Below are positions 55,973 through 64,000 of a stretch of DNA of 64,000 nucleotides, piece after piece (positions within the stretch are counted from its first letter, which is position 1; every line of letters begins with the position of its first letter). The notes under the pieces were generated by a model, which saw only the letters and a list, made by a program, of their open reading frames with translations, was not told the origin of the DNA and ran no database searches. Both the position numbers and the translations under genes were made by a program. This stretch comes from Planctomycetaceae bacterium (GTDB taxonomy: Bacteria; Planctomycetota; Planctomycetia; Pirellulales; Pirellulaceae). The DNA lies in NCBI GenBank assembly GCA_018660825.1, contig JABJJO010000084.1:1-64000 (forward strand), given 5' to 3'.

Positions 55973-57922
55973 TCACACCTTATCTGAACTCAACGTCGTA
56001 GCGTCATCTGCTGATGTCTGAGTGCCCGCGTTTGTATTATGTTTGTTCGATTCATGACAAACACGGTAGATGCCATCGCTATCAAGTCCTAAATCTGCAA
56101 GCAATTCTTGGCGGCTTCCGTGTTCCACAAATATATCTGGTACGCCAAGTCGTCGTACGTGTCCAGTATTTAATTGGCGCTGTGAGGCAAACTCTAACAC
56201 TGCTGAACCGAATCCGCCGATCAACGCTGCCTCTTCAACTGTTACTATAAATGGGCTACTGCGCAGTACGCGTGTGATGACATCTTCATCAAGCGGTTTC
56301 ACAAATCGCACATTGACCACTTCCACTTGAATACCATCTTCTAGCAACCGATCTGCTGCAGTTAGACAATCCATCAACATCGCACCACAAGCTAAAATCG
56401 TACCGTCGCTGCCTTCACGAATTATTTCGGATTTCCCTAATTCCAGGGGAGCCAGCGGCGCCAATTCACGAGGCACTTCCGCAGCAACTCCTTTCGGGTA
56501 CCGGATAGCGCAGGCAGAGGAGTGGTTCACTGAAAACTCCAGCATCGATCGCAAATCCTTGCCATCGCCTGGCGCCATCACTACGATATTCGGAAACAAT
56601 CGCATATAACCCAAATCAAACAAGCCGTGATGTGTTGGCCCATCGGGGCCAGCGAGTCCAGCACGATCAAGCATGAACGTAACAGGTAAATCCTGCAAAC
56701 AAACTTCTTGAAAAATATGGTCAAAACTACGTTGCAAGAATGTACTGTAAATAGCAACGATCGGTCTCAATCCTGCTTTAGCCTGACCAGCGGCAAAGGC
56801 GACAGCGTGCCCTTCGCAAATACCTACATCAAAAAAGCGGTCAGGGAAATCTGCTCGCACTTGCTCTAGCTTATTCCCTTGACACATTGCTGCAGTAAAA
56901 CACGTCACGTCTTGATTCTTACTGAGTTGCTCATAAATGGCATCACGAGCGTGGTTTGTATAAACTGGCTGTCTAGGCGAGGTGACATCATCAAAAATCG
57001 CATGTTCATCAGATCGCTCGAACACCGGCGGAGCATGAAATGTTCGCGGGTCGTCCACCGCTGGTGTAAACCCATGACCTTTTTCTGTGACGACATGCAA
57101 CAAAACGGGTCCTTCCAGGTCTTTCACCATCTTCAAATACTTCCGCAACAACGCAATATCATGGCCATCTATTGGCCCCAAGTATCGAAAACCGAGTTCT
57201 TCAAATAACATCCCACCGTGCAACCCAGCTTTAACAGCTTCTTTCATCTGAGCTAAGAATCGCTCGGCCGGATCCCCAACCAAAGGTACTTTATTTAACA
57301 CTCGCCCAATTTCCGACTTCAACCCCGAATACAAACTCGTCAGTCGTAAGCGATCTAAGTAGGATGCAACGCCGCCGACTCGCGGGCAGATTGACATTTC
57401 ATTGTCATTCAAGATAACCAACACATTTCCCTCTGCGTTATTCATCGCTTCATAGACCACGCCCGAGGGAAAAGCTCCATCGCCAATCACTGCAATCGAC
57501 CTGCGGTCGCCTTCACCCTTTAATGTGTCGCCGCTGTGAATCCCAAATGCCGAAGACACACTCGATCCGGCATGACCCGTCATAAATAAATCATATTCGC
57601 TTTCTGCTGGATTGGGATAACCCATCAAACCACTTTTGGTGCGAATCGACATGAACTGCTTGTAACGACCTGTCACCAACTTATGTGGGTATATTTGATG
57701 GCCCGTATCCCAAATCAAGCGGTCGCGGCGAAAGTCAAAAGTGCTATGCAGCGCCAGACACAGTTCGACCACTCCTAAATTAGACGCAAAGTGTGCCGAG
57801 CGTTCACTGAGCAACTCACACAGCACATCGCGGATCTCGACAGCAACATCGTTCAATTCAGCATTGGACATGCCCTGCAACGGCTCGGCCGTATTTAATC
57901 GATTGAGATTTGGATGTTTCAT
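55973..57922 (-). CDS. dxs: 1-deoxy-D-xylulose-5-phosphate synthase
   Basis: 649 residues from the ATG at 57922; a longer start would overlap ispA by a few bases. The thiamine diphosphate motif GDGAFPSGVVYEAMNNAEGN ends in NDN; the transketolase Pyr domain contains EGHAVAFAAGQAKAG and DRAGLAGPDGPTHHG, typical of DXS. It condenses pyruvate and glyceraldehyde 3-phosphate, the first step of the MEP isoprenoid pathway, and the next gene upstream is an isoprenyl synthase. The C-terminal tail (TSADDATTLSSDKV) is variable. Confidence 0.96.
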   Translation of the reverse strand: MKHPNLNRLNTAEPLQGMSNAELNDVAVEIRDVLCELLSERSAHFASNLGVVELCLALHSTFDFRRDRLIWDTGHQIYPHKLVTGRYKQFMSIRTKSGLMGYPNPAESEYDLFMTGHAGSSVSSAFGIHSGDTLKGEGDRRSIAVIGDGAFPSGVVYEAMNNAEGNVLVILNDNEMSICPRVGGVASYLDRLRLTSLYSGLKSEIGRVLNKVPLVGDPAERFLAQMKEAVKAGLHGGMLFEELGFRYLGPIDGHDIALLRKYLKMVKDLEGPVLLHVVTEKGHGFTPAVDDPRTFHAPPVFERSDEHAIFDDVTSPRQPVYTNHARDAIYEQLSKNQDVTCFTAAMCQGNKLEQVRADFPDRFFDVGICEGHAVAFAAGQAKAGLRPIVAIYSTFLQRSFDHIFQEVCLQDLPVTFMLDRAGLAGPDGPTHHGLFDLGYMRLFPNIVVMAPGDGKDLRSMLEFSVNHSSACAIRYPKGVAAEVPRELAPLAPLELGKSEIIREGSDGTILACGAMLMDCLTAADRLLEDGIQVEVVNVRFVKPLDEDVITRVLRSSPFIVTVEEAALIGGFGSAVLEFASQRQLNTGHVRRLGVPDIFVEHGSRQELLADLGLDSDGIYRVCHESNKHNTNAGTQTSADDATTLSSDKV

Positions 57923-57956
57923 AAGGTCTCGTGATGTATCACTGTTTGATCTGCGA

Positions 57957-58853
57957 CTAATTAGTTCGCGACAACACAATCTTGGCCAATTGCCTCAGCC
58001 AATTTGCACTTTCTCCAAATGCCGTCAACTCAGCTTGGGCCTGCTGAATCAACTCCTCAGCATATTCTCGACTTGCCACAATTCCCATCAAACTGGGGTA
58101 TGTCAGTTTACCATGTTCTGAGTCTTTTCCTGTCTGTTTTCCGAGCTGCTCCTGATCGCCCTCGCAATCTAGTAAATCGTCTACCACTTGGAAAGCTAGT
58201 CCTAATCGCTTTCCATACGCATCTAAGTGGGCAATTTGTTCATTACTTGCAGCAGCCGCAATCGCTCCTAGTCGCAAGGAAACACGAAACATCGCTCCCG
58301 TCTTGCGATGGTGGATCTGTCGTAACAAGTCTAGATTCCCAGCTTGGTGCTCAGCAGCTAAGTCATCCACTTGTCCACCAACTAACTGACAGGGACCAGC
58401 TGCTATAGCTAGAGCTTGGCAAGATGCTGCTTGTATTTCTGCCGACGTTTCACTGCTCGAGACCACCTGAAACGCTAACGCGAGCAGTGCGTCTCCAGCC
58501 AAAATAGCGTTCGCTTCGCCAAACTTAACATGACATGTCGCCTGTCCGCGACGCAATAGGTCGTTATCCATCGCTGGTAAATCATCGTGAATAAGAGAGT
58601 AAGTATGGATCATTTCGACCGCACAAGCGTTGGCAAGGGTAGCACTAGAACGTTGACCGCATGCATCACTCGCCATAAACACCAATAATGGCCGCAATAA
58701 CTTGCTCGGCGCCAACAACACATACCGCATCGCTTCTTCAAGCACTGTTGGACAACCAGCTTGAGGCTGTGTCCATTGATCAAGCGCAGCGTGAATGTCC
58801 GCGCTTGCAACCTCCATGTACTGAGAAAGAGTGTGAGTTGAGTCGGTTGCCAT
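57957..58853 (-). CDS. ispA: Polyprenyl synthetase (farnesyl/geranylgeranyl diphosphate synthase type)
   Basis: 298 residues. First aspartate-rich motif DDLPAMDND and second FQVVDDLLD both present, with LLRPLLVFMA and GQATCHVKFGEANAILAGDALL around them. Consecutive condensation of isopentenyl diphosphate on an allylic diphosphate yields a C15 or C20 product; residues before the first motif (MIHTYSLIHDD) suggest a short product. It precedes dxs with 34 bp between its stop and the dxs start, forming an isoprenoid operon. Confidence 0.92.
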   Translation of the reverse strand: MATDSTHTLSQYMEVASADIHAALDQWTQPQAGCPTVLEEAMRYVLLAPSKLLRPLLVFMASDACGQRSSATLANACAVEMIHTYSLIHDDLPAMDNDLLRRGQATCHVKFGEANAILAGDALLALAFQVVSSSETSAEIQAASCQALAIAAGPCQLVGGQVDDLAAEHQAGNLDLLRQIHHRKTGAMFRVSLRLGAIAAAASNEQIAHLDAYGKRLGLAFQVVDDLLDCEGDQEQLGKQTGKDSEHGKLTYPSLMGIVASREYAEELIQQAQAELTAFGESANWLRQLAKIVLSRTN

Positions 58854-58958
58854 TTATGGTAAATCCAAGCAGCAGGTACTAATCACATTGAAGAACAGAA
58901 AAATAAAATGGGCAATTGTTGTTTCCTTGCCTACAGTTCTACCTTAATTCAGCATGGT

Positions 58959-59276
58959 CTAATCGTCTAGTTCTTCTTGCGTAGAACGACGCTTCGCACG
59001 GGAAGATTGCTTTTGTTCCAAAGTCGTTTCTTCATCTGCAAACGGCTCCGTGACGGCATTTCCATCCGCATCAACGCCCGTCAAAACCTCTATTCGTCGT
59101 TCCGCTTGCTTGAGTGTGTCATGGCATTGCTTAAGTAGAGTTACACCAGTTTGATACTGAGCTAGAGACTCCGTCAAATCCAACTGACCCTGTTCCAGTT
59201 GTTCTACAACGCCTTCAAGTCCCTCTAAAGCCTCTTCGAACGTCAACTCTTCAGCGACTGCTGCTTTCTTGGCCAT
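58959..59276 (-). CDS. xseB: Exodeoxyribonuclease VII small subunit
   Basis: 105 residues, slightly longer than usual (about 80) because of a C-terminal extension (ETTLEQKQSSRAKRRSTQEELDD). The core LTFEEALEGLEGVVEQLEQGQLDLTESLAQYQTGVTLLKQCHDTL is the standard helical hairpin. It forms the 4:1 complex with XseA. Adjacent to xseA (28 bp gap). Confidence 0.95.
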   Translation of the reverse strand: MAKKAAVAEELTFEEALEGLEGVVEQLEQGQLDLTESLAQYQTGVTLLKQCHDTLKQAERRIEVLTGVDADGNAVTEPFADEETTLEQKQSSRAKRRSTQEELDD

Positions 59277-59304
59277 GCTAATATCCTCTTCCTTTTTTTT
59301 CAGC

Positions 59305-60585
59305 TTAATTTAAATCTGATTCCAGTGATTCCACGATGCTGGTGAACTTACCGTTGGCAAGTTGCGTGTGTAACTCCTGCCCAATCTGAATGTCTGCTAT
59401 GCTCCGCACCACCGTTGCCTCAGACGATTGGGTTACACTGTACCCACGCTGCAATACCTCGAGCGGACTTAGGGCTGACAATCTTGCCGCCATCACCGAC
59501 ATCTGTTCGCGACCCTGTTGCAACGCCAATTCAATCCCACGCGCAAGTTCTTTTTCAAGATCATCCACCGCGCGAGCACGTAGGTGCAAGCCCTCGTGAG
59601 GATTCGTCAGCACCGGTCTGGAACAAAGTAATTTTAACCGCTGGCGCGCTGCATCAAGTCGAGCTTGTAACAAAGTCACGAGCCGTTGCCGTAAGACCAT
59701 GAGATTGCTGCGAACTTCACTTTCCTGCGGTACAGCGATTTCTCCGGCCTCGGAAGGCGTTAGAGCACGGCGGTCCGCCACAAGATCCGCTAAGGTAACA
59801 TCGATTTCATGCCCAACTGCGGAAATAACCGGAATCGAACAATTGAAGATTGCTCGCACCACCTGTTCATCATTGAAGCACCACAAATCCTCCATGCTGC
59901 CACCGCCACGGCCTGTGACAATTAGATCTGGAGGTGGCTGCATTTGATTCGCTAAGTGGATGCCGTTGGCAATCTCACTTGCGGCAGTAGTACCTTGCAC
60001 ACGTACCGGAACAATGACAACGTTAACACTGCTCCAACGACGACGAACCACCTCTAGAAAATCACGAATCGCCGCTCCTGTCGGACTTGTCACAAATACA
60101 ATCCGCTGGGGCAGCCAGGGTATCGGCTTTTTGTGCTCCGCTGCAAATAATCCCTCGGACTCCAAGTCACGCCGTAGTTGTTCAAATGCCTGCTGCAGCG
60201 TACCTTGCCCTTGGGATTCAACTCGATTGACAACCAGTTGATAACTTCCACGAACAACGTAGAGATCGATTTTTCCGCAACAAAGAATCTGCTGACCGTC
60301 TGCTAGGTCAAAAGGTAGTCGTTGAGCCGTATTACGCCAGATAACCGCTCTTATCGTCGCTTGATCATCCTTAAGAGAAAAATAGAGATGTCCAGAAGCA
60401 GGGCGTGAAAGATCCGCGACCTCACCTGCCACCCAAACTCGTGCAAAACGCTCTGCTAAAACATCCCTCGCTAATGAATTGAGCTCGCTGACGCTAAGCA
60501 CGTCGGGTTGTTCCACGGTTGGTTCACTAACTGGATTGCTAGAACCTGCTATCGCTGCAAATAATGGTAATTCTTCCTCTTCCAT
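59305..60585 (-). CDS. xseA: Exodeoxyribonuclease VII large subunit
   Basis: 426 residues if translation starts at 60585; ATGs at 60642 and 60672 would add 19 and 29 residues. The N-terminal OB-fold starts VLSVSELNSLARDVLAERF and contains VWVAGEVADLSRPASGHLYF, followed by the catalytic domain with PTGAAIRDFLEVVRRR, VTGRGGGSMEDLWCFNDE and SAVGHEIDVTLADLVADRRALTPSEAGE. It degrades single-stranded DNA from either end. Forms an operon with xseB. Confidence 0.95.
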   Translation of the reverse strand: MEEEELPLFAAIAGSSNPVSEPTVEQPDVLSVSELNSLARDVLAERFARVWVAGEVADLSRPASGHLYFSLKDDQATIRAVIWRNTAQRLPFDLADGQQILCCGKIDLYVVRGSYQLVVNRVESQGQGTLQQAFEQLRRDLESEGLFAAEHKKPIPWLPQRIVFVTSPTGAAIRDFLEVVRRRWSSVNVVIVPVRVQGTTAASEIANGIHLANQMQPPPDLIVTGRGGGSMEDLWCFNDEQVVRAIFNCSIPVISAVGHEIDVTLADLVADRRALTPSEAGEIAVPQESEVRSNLMVLRQRLVTLLQARLDAARQRLKLLCSRPVLTNPHEGLHLRARAVDDLEKELARGIELALQQGREQMSVMAARLSALSPLEVLQRGYSVTQSSEATVVRSIADIQIGQELHTQLANGKFTSIVESLESDLN

Positions 60586-60718
60586 AGTTCTATTTTTAAC
60601 CGTTGCAGTGTCGCGCGACAATGGTCTGACCTGGTACTCCATACCACTGGGTGTCAACGCAGTGAAAAACATCTATCTATTGAAATCTTTTTTTAACCTC
60701 TGGAAAATTACCGCACAA

Positions 60719-61453
60719 TCAACTTTGCTCATCGAGAATCCCCAACGGCGCCGGATCTTTCGCTAATGGCAACTCGTCGCATAACCGCATTTTGGATTGC
60801 GCCCATCGCTGTGCAATTTGCGTTCGCGATTCCAATAGCTCCTGCACATCGAACCGATGTTCCTCAATCTCACTGCGATTCAAGTCAGCCGGAATCTGAA
60901 TCGGGTGACTCATAACCATCCGCACACGTGAAAAAGGCCGCGCGATAACTGATTGGTCCCACGCATTTGTAACTCGCCAAGGACGATCACAACCGAAACC
61001 GAGGCAAACCAATGGTATTTGCAAACGAGATGACAAGTAGATGCACCCTTGTGCCAACTTCCGCCGCGGGCCGCGCGGACCATCAGGCGTCATCGTCAAG
61101 TTTGTCGTTTTTCCCAATCGCAGCAGTTCCTTAAGGCCTGCAACGCTGCCTCGCGAAGACGAGGCACGCACCGTACCAAATCCCATATATCGCGCTGCAT
61201 GCGAAAGCCACTCCGCATCTCGATGACGACTCAAGAGCATGGAAATATTACACCGACCTCGCAAATAAAACGGGATGGCGATGTATTCGTGCCAAAACAA
61301 GTAAATCATCGGGCCACTAAAATCAGGCGAGACAGGATCGACGGTCGGATCTTCACAGACCTTGCGATAGTCCATCGTCCCCATCCAACTCCGCAGCGCG
61401 CAGCTGATGCCAAATCCGCCAAGTCGCATCATCCATGGTGCTTGGAATTTCAT
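60719..61453 (-). CDS. DUF374 lysophospholipid acyltransferase-like protein
   Basis: 244 residues. The family motif MTPDGPRGPRRKLAQGCIYLS is at residues about 138-158, with LFWHEYIAIPFYL and GTVRASSSRGSVAGL also typical of DUF374, a relative of the LPLAT superfamily. Some members transfer acyl chains to lipid A precursors (LpxL/LpxM-like). Substrate is inferred only. No strong signal peptide. Located between xseA and dapF on the same strand. Confidence 0.88.
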   Translation of the reverse strand: MKFQAPWMMRLGGFGISCALRSWMGTMDYRKVCEDPTVDPVSPDFSGPMIYLFWHEYIAIPFYLRGRCNISMLLSRHRDAEWLSHAARYMGFGTVRASSSRGSVAGLKELLRLGKTTNLTMTPDGPRGPRRKLAQGCIYLSSRLQIPLVCLGFGCDRPWRVTNAWDQSVIARPFSRVRMVMSHPIQIPADLNRSEIEEHRFDVQELLESRTQIAQRWAQSKMRLCDELPLAKDPAPLGILDEQS

Positions 61454-61526
61454 CTACGGGTTCTCTTGCATCCTGCTAGACTCACAATGACTCGCTACCG
61501 CCTATTACCACAACGCCAATTTGACT

Positions 61527-62378
61527 TCAAATCGTCCAATCCCCTGAAAACACTTCCGTCGCTGTACCTGTCATAAACACATGATCGGAATGCTCATCCC
61601 AGCACAAATCGAGATCACCTCCAATCAAATGGACTTTGAGCCGCCGCTGAGTTTTACCTGTCAAAACTCCAGCAACACAAACAGCACTGGCGCCGGTCCC
61701 ACAGGCCCACGTCTCACCGGACCCACGTTCCCAGGTACGTTGGCGAACTTCCGTCGCAGATAGGACTTCCACAAATTCAATGTTGGTGCGTTGGGGGAAC
61801 CGTGGGTCTGTTTCAATCAACGGTCCCACTCCCAACACCAATTCGTCGCTTGCCTCCTCCACAAAAATAACGGCATGGGGATTGCCCATCGATACACATG
61901 TCACCGCTAATGAATGATCGCCAATCAAAAATGGCTCAAGTATAATTTGTTCGCCTGCAAGCGTCGTCGGAATCTCGTTTGGCTGTAGTCGTGGGATTCC
62001 CATATCTACTCGAATATCTAACACCTCGTCACCTTGCACGCGTAACTCCAACGACAATACGCCATGCCCAGTTTCGACTCGCAAGGCTTCTTGACGACAA
62101 ATTCCGTACTCGTAAGCATACTTAGCAAGGCAGCGAATTCCGTTGCCGCACATTTCGGATTCACTGCCGTCGGCGTTAAACATCTGCATTCGCACATCGG
62201 CTGGGGCAGAGTCACTAGGCGGCAAGATGAGTATTAGACCATCACCACCCACGCCAAAGCGGCGGTGCGAGATATTGCGCGCTAACGACGCAAGATCAAG
62301 ATCTTCTGGTAGCGATTCAGTAAAGCCATCAACATAAACATAGTCGTTGCCGATACCATGCATTTTTGTGAATTTCAT
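61527..62378 (-). CDS. dapF: Diaminopimelate epimerase
   Basis: 283 residues. Two catalytic cysteines are visible in SEMCGNGIRCLAKYAYE and GETWACGTGASAVC. The start MKFTKMHGIGNDYVYVDGF is diagnostic. It converts LL- to meso-diaminopimelate for lysine and peptidoglycan synthesis, consistent with peptidoglycan in planctomycetes. Two-domain pseudo-symmetrical fold. Located upstream of the acyltransferase gene by about 73 bp. Confidence 0.97.
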   Translation of the reverse strand: MKFTKMHGIGNDYVYVDGFTESLPEDLDLASLARNISHRRFGVGGDGLILILPPSDSAPADVRMQMFNADGSESEMCGNGIRCLAKYAYEYGICRQEALRVETGHGVLSLELRVQGDEVLDIRVDMGIPRLQPNEIPTTLAGEQIILEPFLIGDHSLAVTCVSMGNPHAVIFVEEASDELVLGVGPLIETDPRFPQRTNIEFVEVLSATEVRQRTWERGSGETWACGTGASAVCVAGVLTGKTQRRLKVHLIGGDLDLCWDEHSDHVFMTGTATEVFSGDWTI

Positions 62379-62435
62379 AATCTGAATTAGCCTCCGCGTA
62401 CTGGATAGAATGTCGCTAGCTTCATGATGTGTTTC

Positions 62436-64000
62436 CTACCGCAACTGTAACACGCCGGCACCTTGTCCGTCACGTATAGGCGAGGCAATCCGCGGTTCGA
62501 GATTTTTTAGAATACGTTCCATCGCGCCGTCTAATTCGGGAAAAGCCGTACTATTGACGCGTGGTTGCCCAACCGTCCCGACAACTTCGATTTGCAGCAA
62601 ACTTTTGCTAGCTTCAGTTAATACCGCATTGATAATCGGAATTACAATCTGCTGCCGCCCAACCCTCGAATAGAAATTCAAGTTGATTTCTTCCTCAAAT
62701 GACATCCAGCCTGTTCCGTATAAGCTGACGGTGTCACCACGCAAATCAATGCGATCCAGCACTATCTGATCGTTCTTTATACGGAAGTCGACATCAGTGG
62801 ATGAAAACACTCCACGATCTGCTTGTATGTCAATTTTATTGAATAGTGCAACCATTAATGGCAACTCGTAAGTATCGGCCTGTTTTAATCGCACCTGGCC
62901 ATCGCCTAACCAACTCGTGCGGTCACCGACAACGCCTCGCAATCTTAACGTTGCATCGACTCGACCGGACGTACGCTCTTGCACTCGTCGATGACGAGCA
63001 AGCTTCGCTAAATCAGCCTGAAGTAATGACGCCTGTAACATGAACCGTGGTTGTGACTTGCCATTATTACTCGCAAATCGACGCTGATCTTTGTCAAACA
63101 ACACTTGCAAGTCAATTTTTGCTAAGCCCCCAAAACTATGTCCCGTCAGGCTCATCGCTGGACGTTGCGGCTGGCGAATGACAGTCGAACCCGTTCTGTT
63201 TTCCTGTGTGGCACGAGCCCAAGTACCTGCGAGTATTTGCCGTTCATCAATCCATAAAGGTCCTTGGATTTTGGTTATCTGCTGATTGCCTAAAAACATC
63301 GAGTCAATTTCTACGAAGGCGCTACTACGGAATCCTCGATCATCCAATACTCCCGTAAATTGAATCCCACCCTGCATGCCACTTAAGCGAGTCCCACAAT
63401 CGATTGACGCACCGGCAACTTCTAATCTAACTCTCCAACTCGCATGCAGTGATTTGATAGCTGCCGGTTGATGAGCGAGATAGATGTCACCCTCTAGTTG
63501 TAGCGGACCTTGAATATCCAACCCGCGAATCTGCTGACTCAATTCTGCGGGCATCGCAGCTAATAAATCCGCATCCATCCGCAAACGGTCGATACTCAAA
63601 TGATCCATCGCAAAATGCCATTGCCCGTTTGGTGCTCGATTATAAACACCATCCATTTGAAACTCTGTATCGCCATGCAACCCATGGATTCCAGTCAAAC
63701 GAACATGGCCGTCCTGCATTATAAATTCGCCCGTCACACCCTCGATTCGATAGGGAAACCACGTCGGCATAAAACTGACCGTCGAGGATGTCAAACTGTC
63801 ATCCGGAATCCATTTTTTTCCGTGCACAAACACGTTGGTACCACCTGGTTTTAGCGTGCTCTCTAAACTAACACGAACTTGATCCAAAGCCCCTTCCGGT
63901 TTTAATGATCGCCACGTATTTAGGATGGCTGGATTCTTAGCGGCCAATGCATCTCGCAAATCGTTATCAAGTGGCACGTCCGTAGCAGTTAGTACCATTT
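62436..64000 (-). CDS. AsmA-like protein, N-terminus outside the window
   Basis: At least 520 residues; the reading frame runs to the right-hand edge, so the start is missing. The C-terminal half shows the beta-rich pattern of AsmA/TamB-type C-terminal regions, for example VDATLRLRGVVGDRTSWLGDGQVRLK and the terminal LLQIEVVGTVGQPRVNSTAFPEL, which is typical of proteins that span the periplasm to move lipids to the outer membrane. No enzyme motif is seen. The downstream neighbour is dapF. Confidence 0.72.
   Translation of the reverse strand, partial: MVLTATDVPLDNDLRDALAAKNPAILNTWRSLKPEGALDQVRVSLESTLKPGGTNVFVHGKKWIPDDSLTSSTVSFMPTWFPYRIEGVTGEFIMQDGHVRLTGIHGLHGDTEFQMDGVYNRAPNGQWHFAMDHLSIDRLRMDADLLAAMPAELSQQIRGLDIQGPLQLEGDIYLAHQPAAIKSLHASWRVRLEVAGASIDCGTRLSGMQGGIQFTGVLDDRGFRSSAFVEIDSMFLGNQQITKIQGPLWIDERQILAGTWARATQENRTGSTVIRQPQRPAMSLTGHSFGGLAKIDLQVLFDKDQRRFASNNGKSQPRFMLQASLLQADLAKLARHRRVQERTSGRVDATLRLRGVVGDRTSWLGDGQVRLKQADTYELPLMVALFNKIDIQADRGVFSSTDVDFRIKNDQIVLDRIDLRGDTVSLYGTGWMSFEEEINLNFYSRVGRQQIVIPIINAVLTEASKSLLQIEVVGTVGQPRVNSTAFPELDGAMERILKNLEPRIASPIRDGQGAGVLQLR

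Overview
The window looks like one ordinary chromosomal stretch of a planctomycete, most likely of the Pirellulales/Pirellulaceae type. This is judged from gene content, not from any search. The diagnostic content is: two Cys-type sulfatases; DUF1501, DUF1080, VCBS/FG-GAP and PQQ-propeller secreted proteins, several with twin-arginine-like leaders; two DUF1570-type HExxH proteins; a Gfo/Idh/MocA oxidoreductase with a Tat leader; and many small lineage-type proteins of unknown function. Base composition is moderate (roughly 46-48% GC by eye) and uniform. I saw no insertion sequence, prophage or CRISPR array.

Layout. 0-2.4 kb: nucleotide-sugar dehydrogenase and a secreted DUF1570-like protein. 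2.7-6.3 kb, plus strand: KASIII-like synthase, YqgE/AlgH protein, metallophosphatase, sulfatase. 6.4-15 kb: mostly minus strand and secreted or degradative (VCBS protein, second sulfatase, two PQQ-propeller proteins, DUF1080, DegT-family enzyme). 15-20 kb: arfB, a UVR-motif protein, a TIM-barrel isomerase, a TraB-like protein and a putative outer-membrane protein. 20-23.5 kb: a 1125-residue fusion of fatty acyl-AMP ligase, acyl carrier protein and alpha-oxoamine synthase. 24-27 kb: DUF1501 and enolase. 27.4-45 kb, mainly plus strand: ribE, rsmA, selC, guaA, ettA, a selenoprotein, proC, efpL, selB, selA, guaB. 45-49.5 kb: putative diadenylate cyclase, HEAT lipoprotein, THUMP-like methyltransferase. 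50-51.4 kb: a divergent dnaA. 51.4-64 kb, minus strand: oxidoreductase, DUF1570 protein, nadK, dxs, ispA, xseB, xseA, a DUF374 acyltransferase, dapF and an AsmA-like protein cut by the window edge.

The most notable signal is a dispersed selenocysteine system. tRNA-Sec with a UCA anticodon (selC, 29322-29421), SelB (37526-39517) and SelA (39607-40995) flank a short SelW/Rdx-type gene at 34475-34711 that ordinary gene calling misses, because its eleventh codon is an in-frame TGA. The TGA sits in a CxxU redox motif. Fifteen bases after it comes a perfect 7-bp hairpin whose 3-nt loop starts with G, which fits a bacterial SECIS element. The gene also has a good ribosome binding site and the family's later G-x-F-E motif. 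SelD is not in the window and must lie elsewhere.

Other points of interest are: a candidate minus-strand small RNA between guaA and ettA with its own promoter and intrinsic terminator; the FAAL-ACP-AONS fusion; a diadenylate cyclase with RHW where RHR is usual; a divergent DnaA with an altered Walker B; and an arginine-type EfpL instead of classical EF-P. Starts were moved from the longest possible reading frame wherever a signal peptide, ribosome binding site or overlap argued for it; each case is stated.
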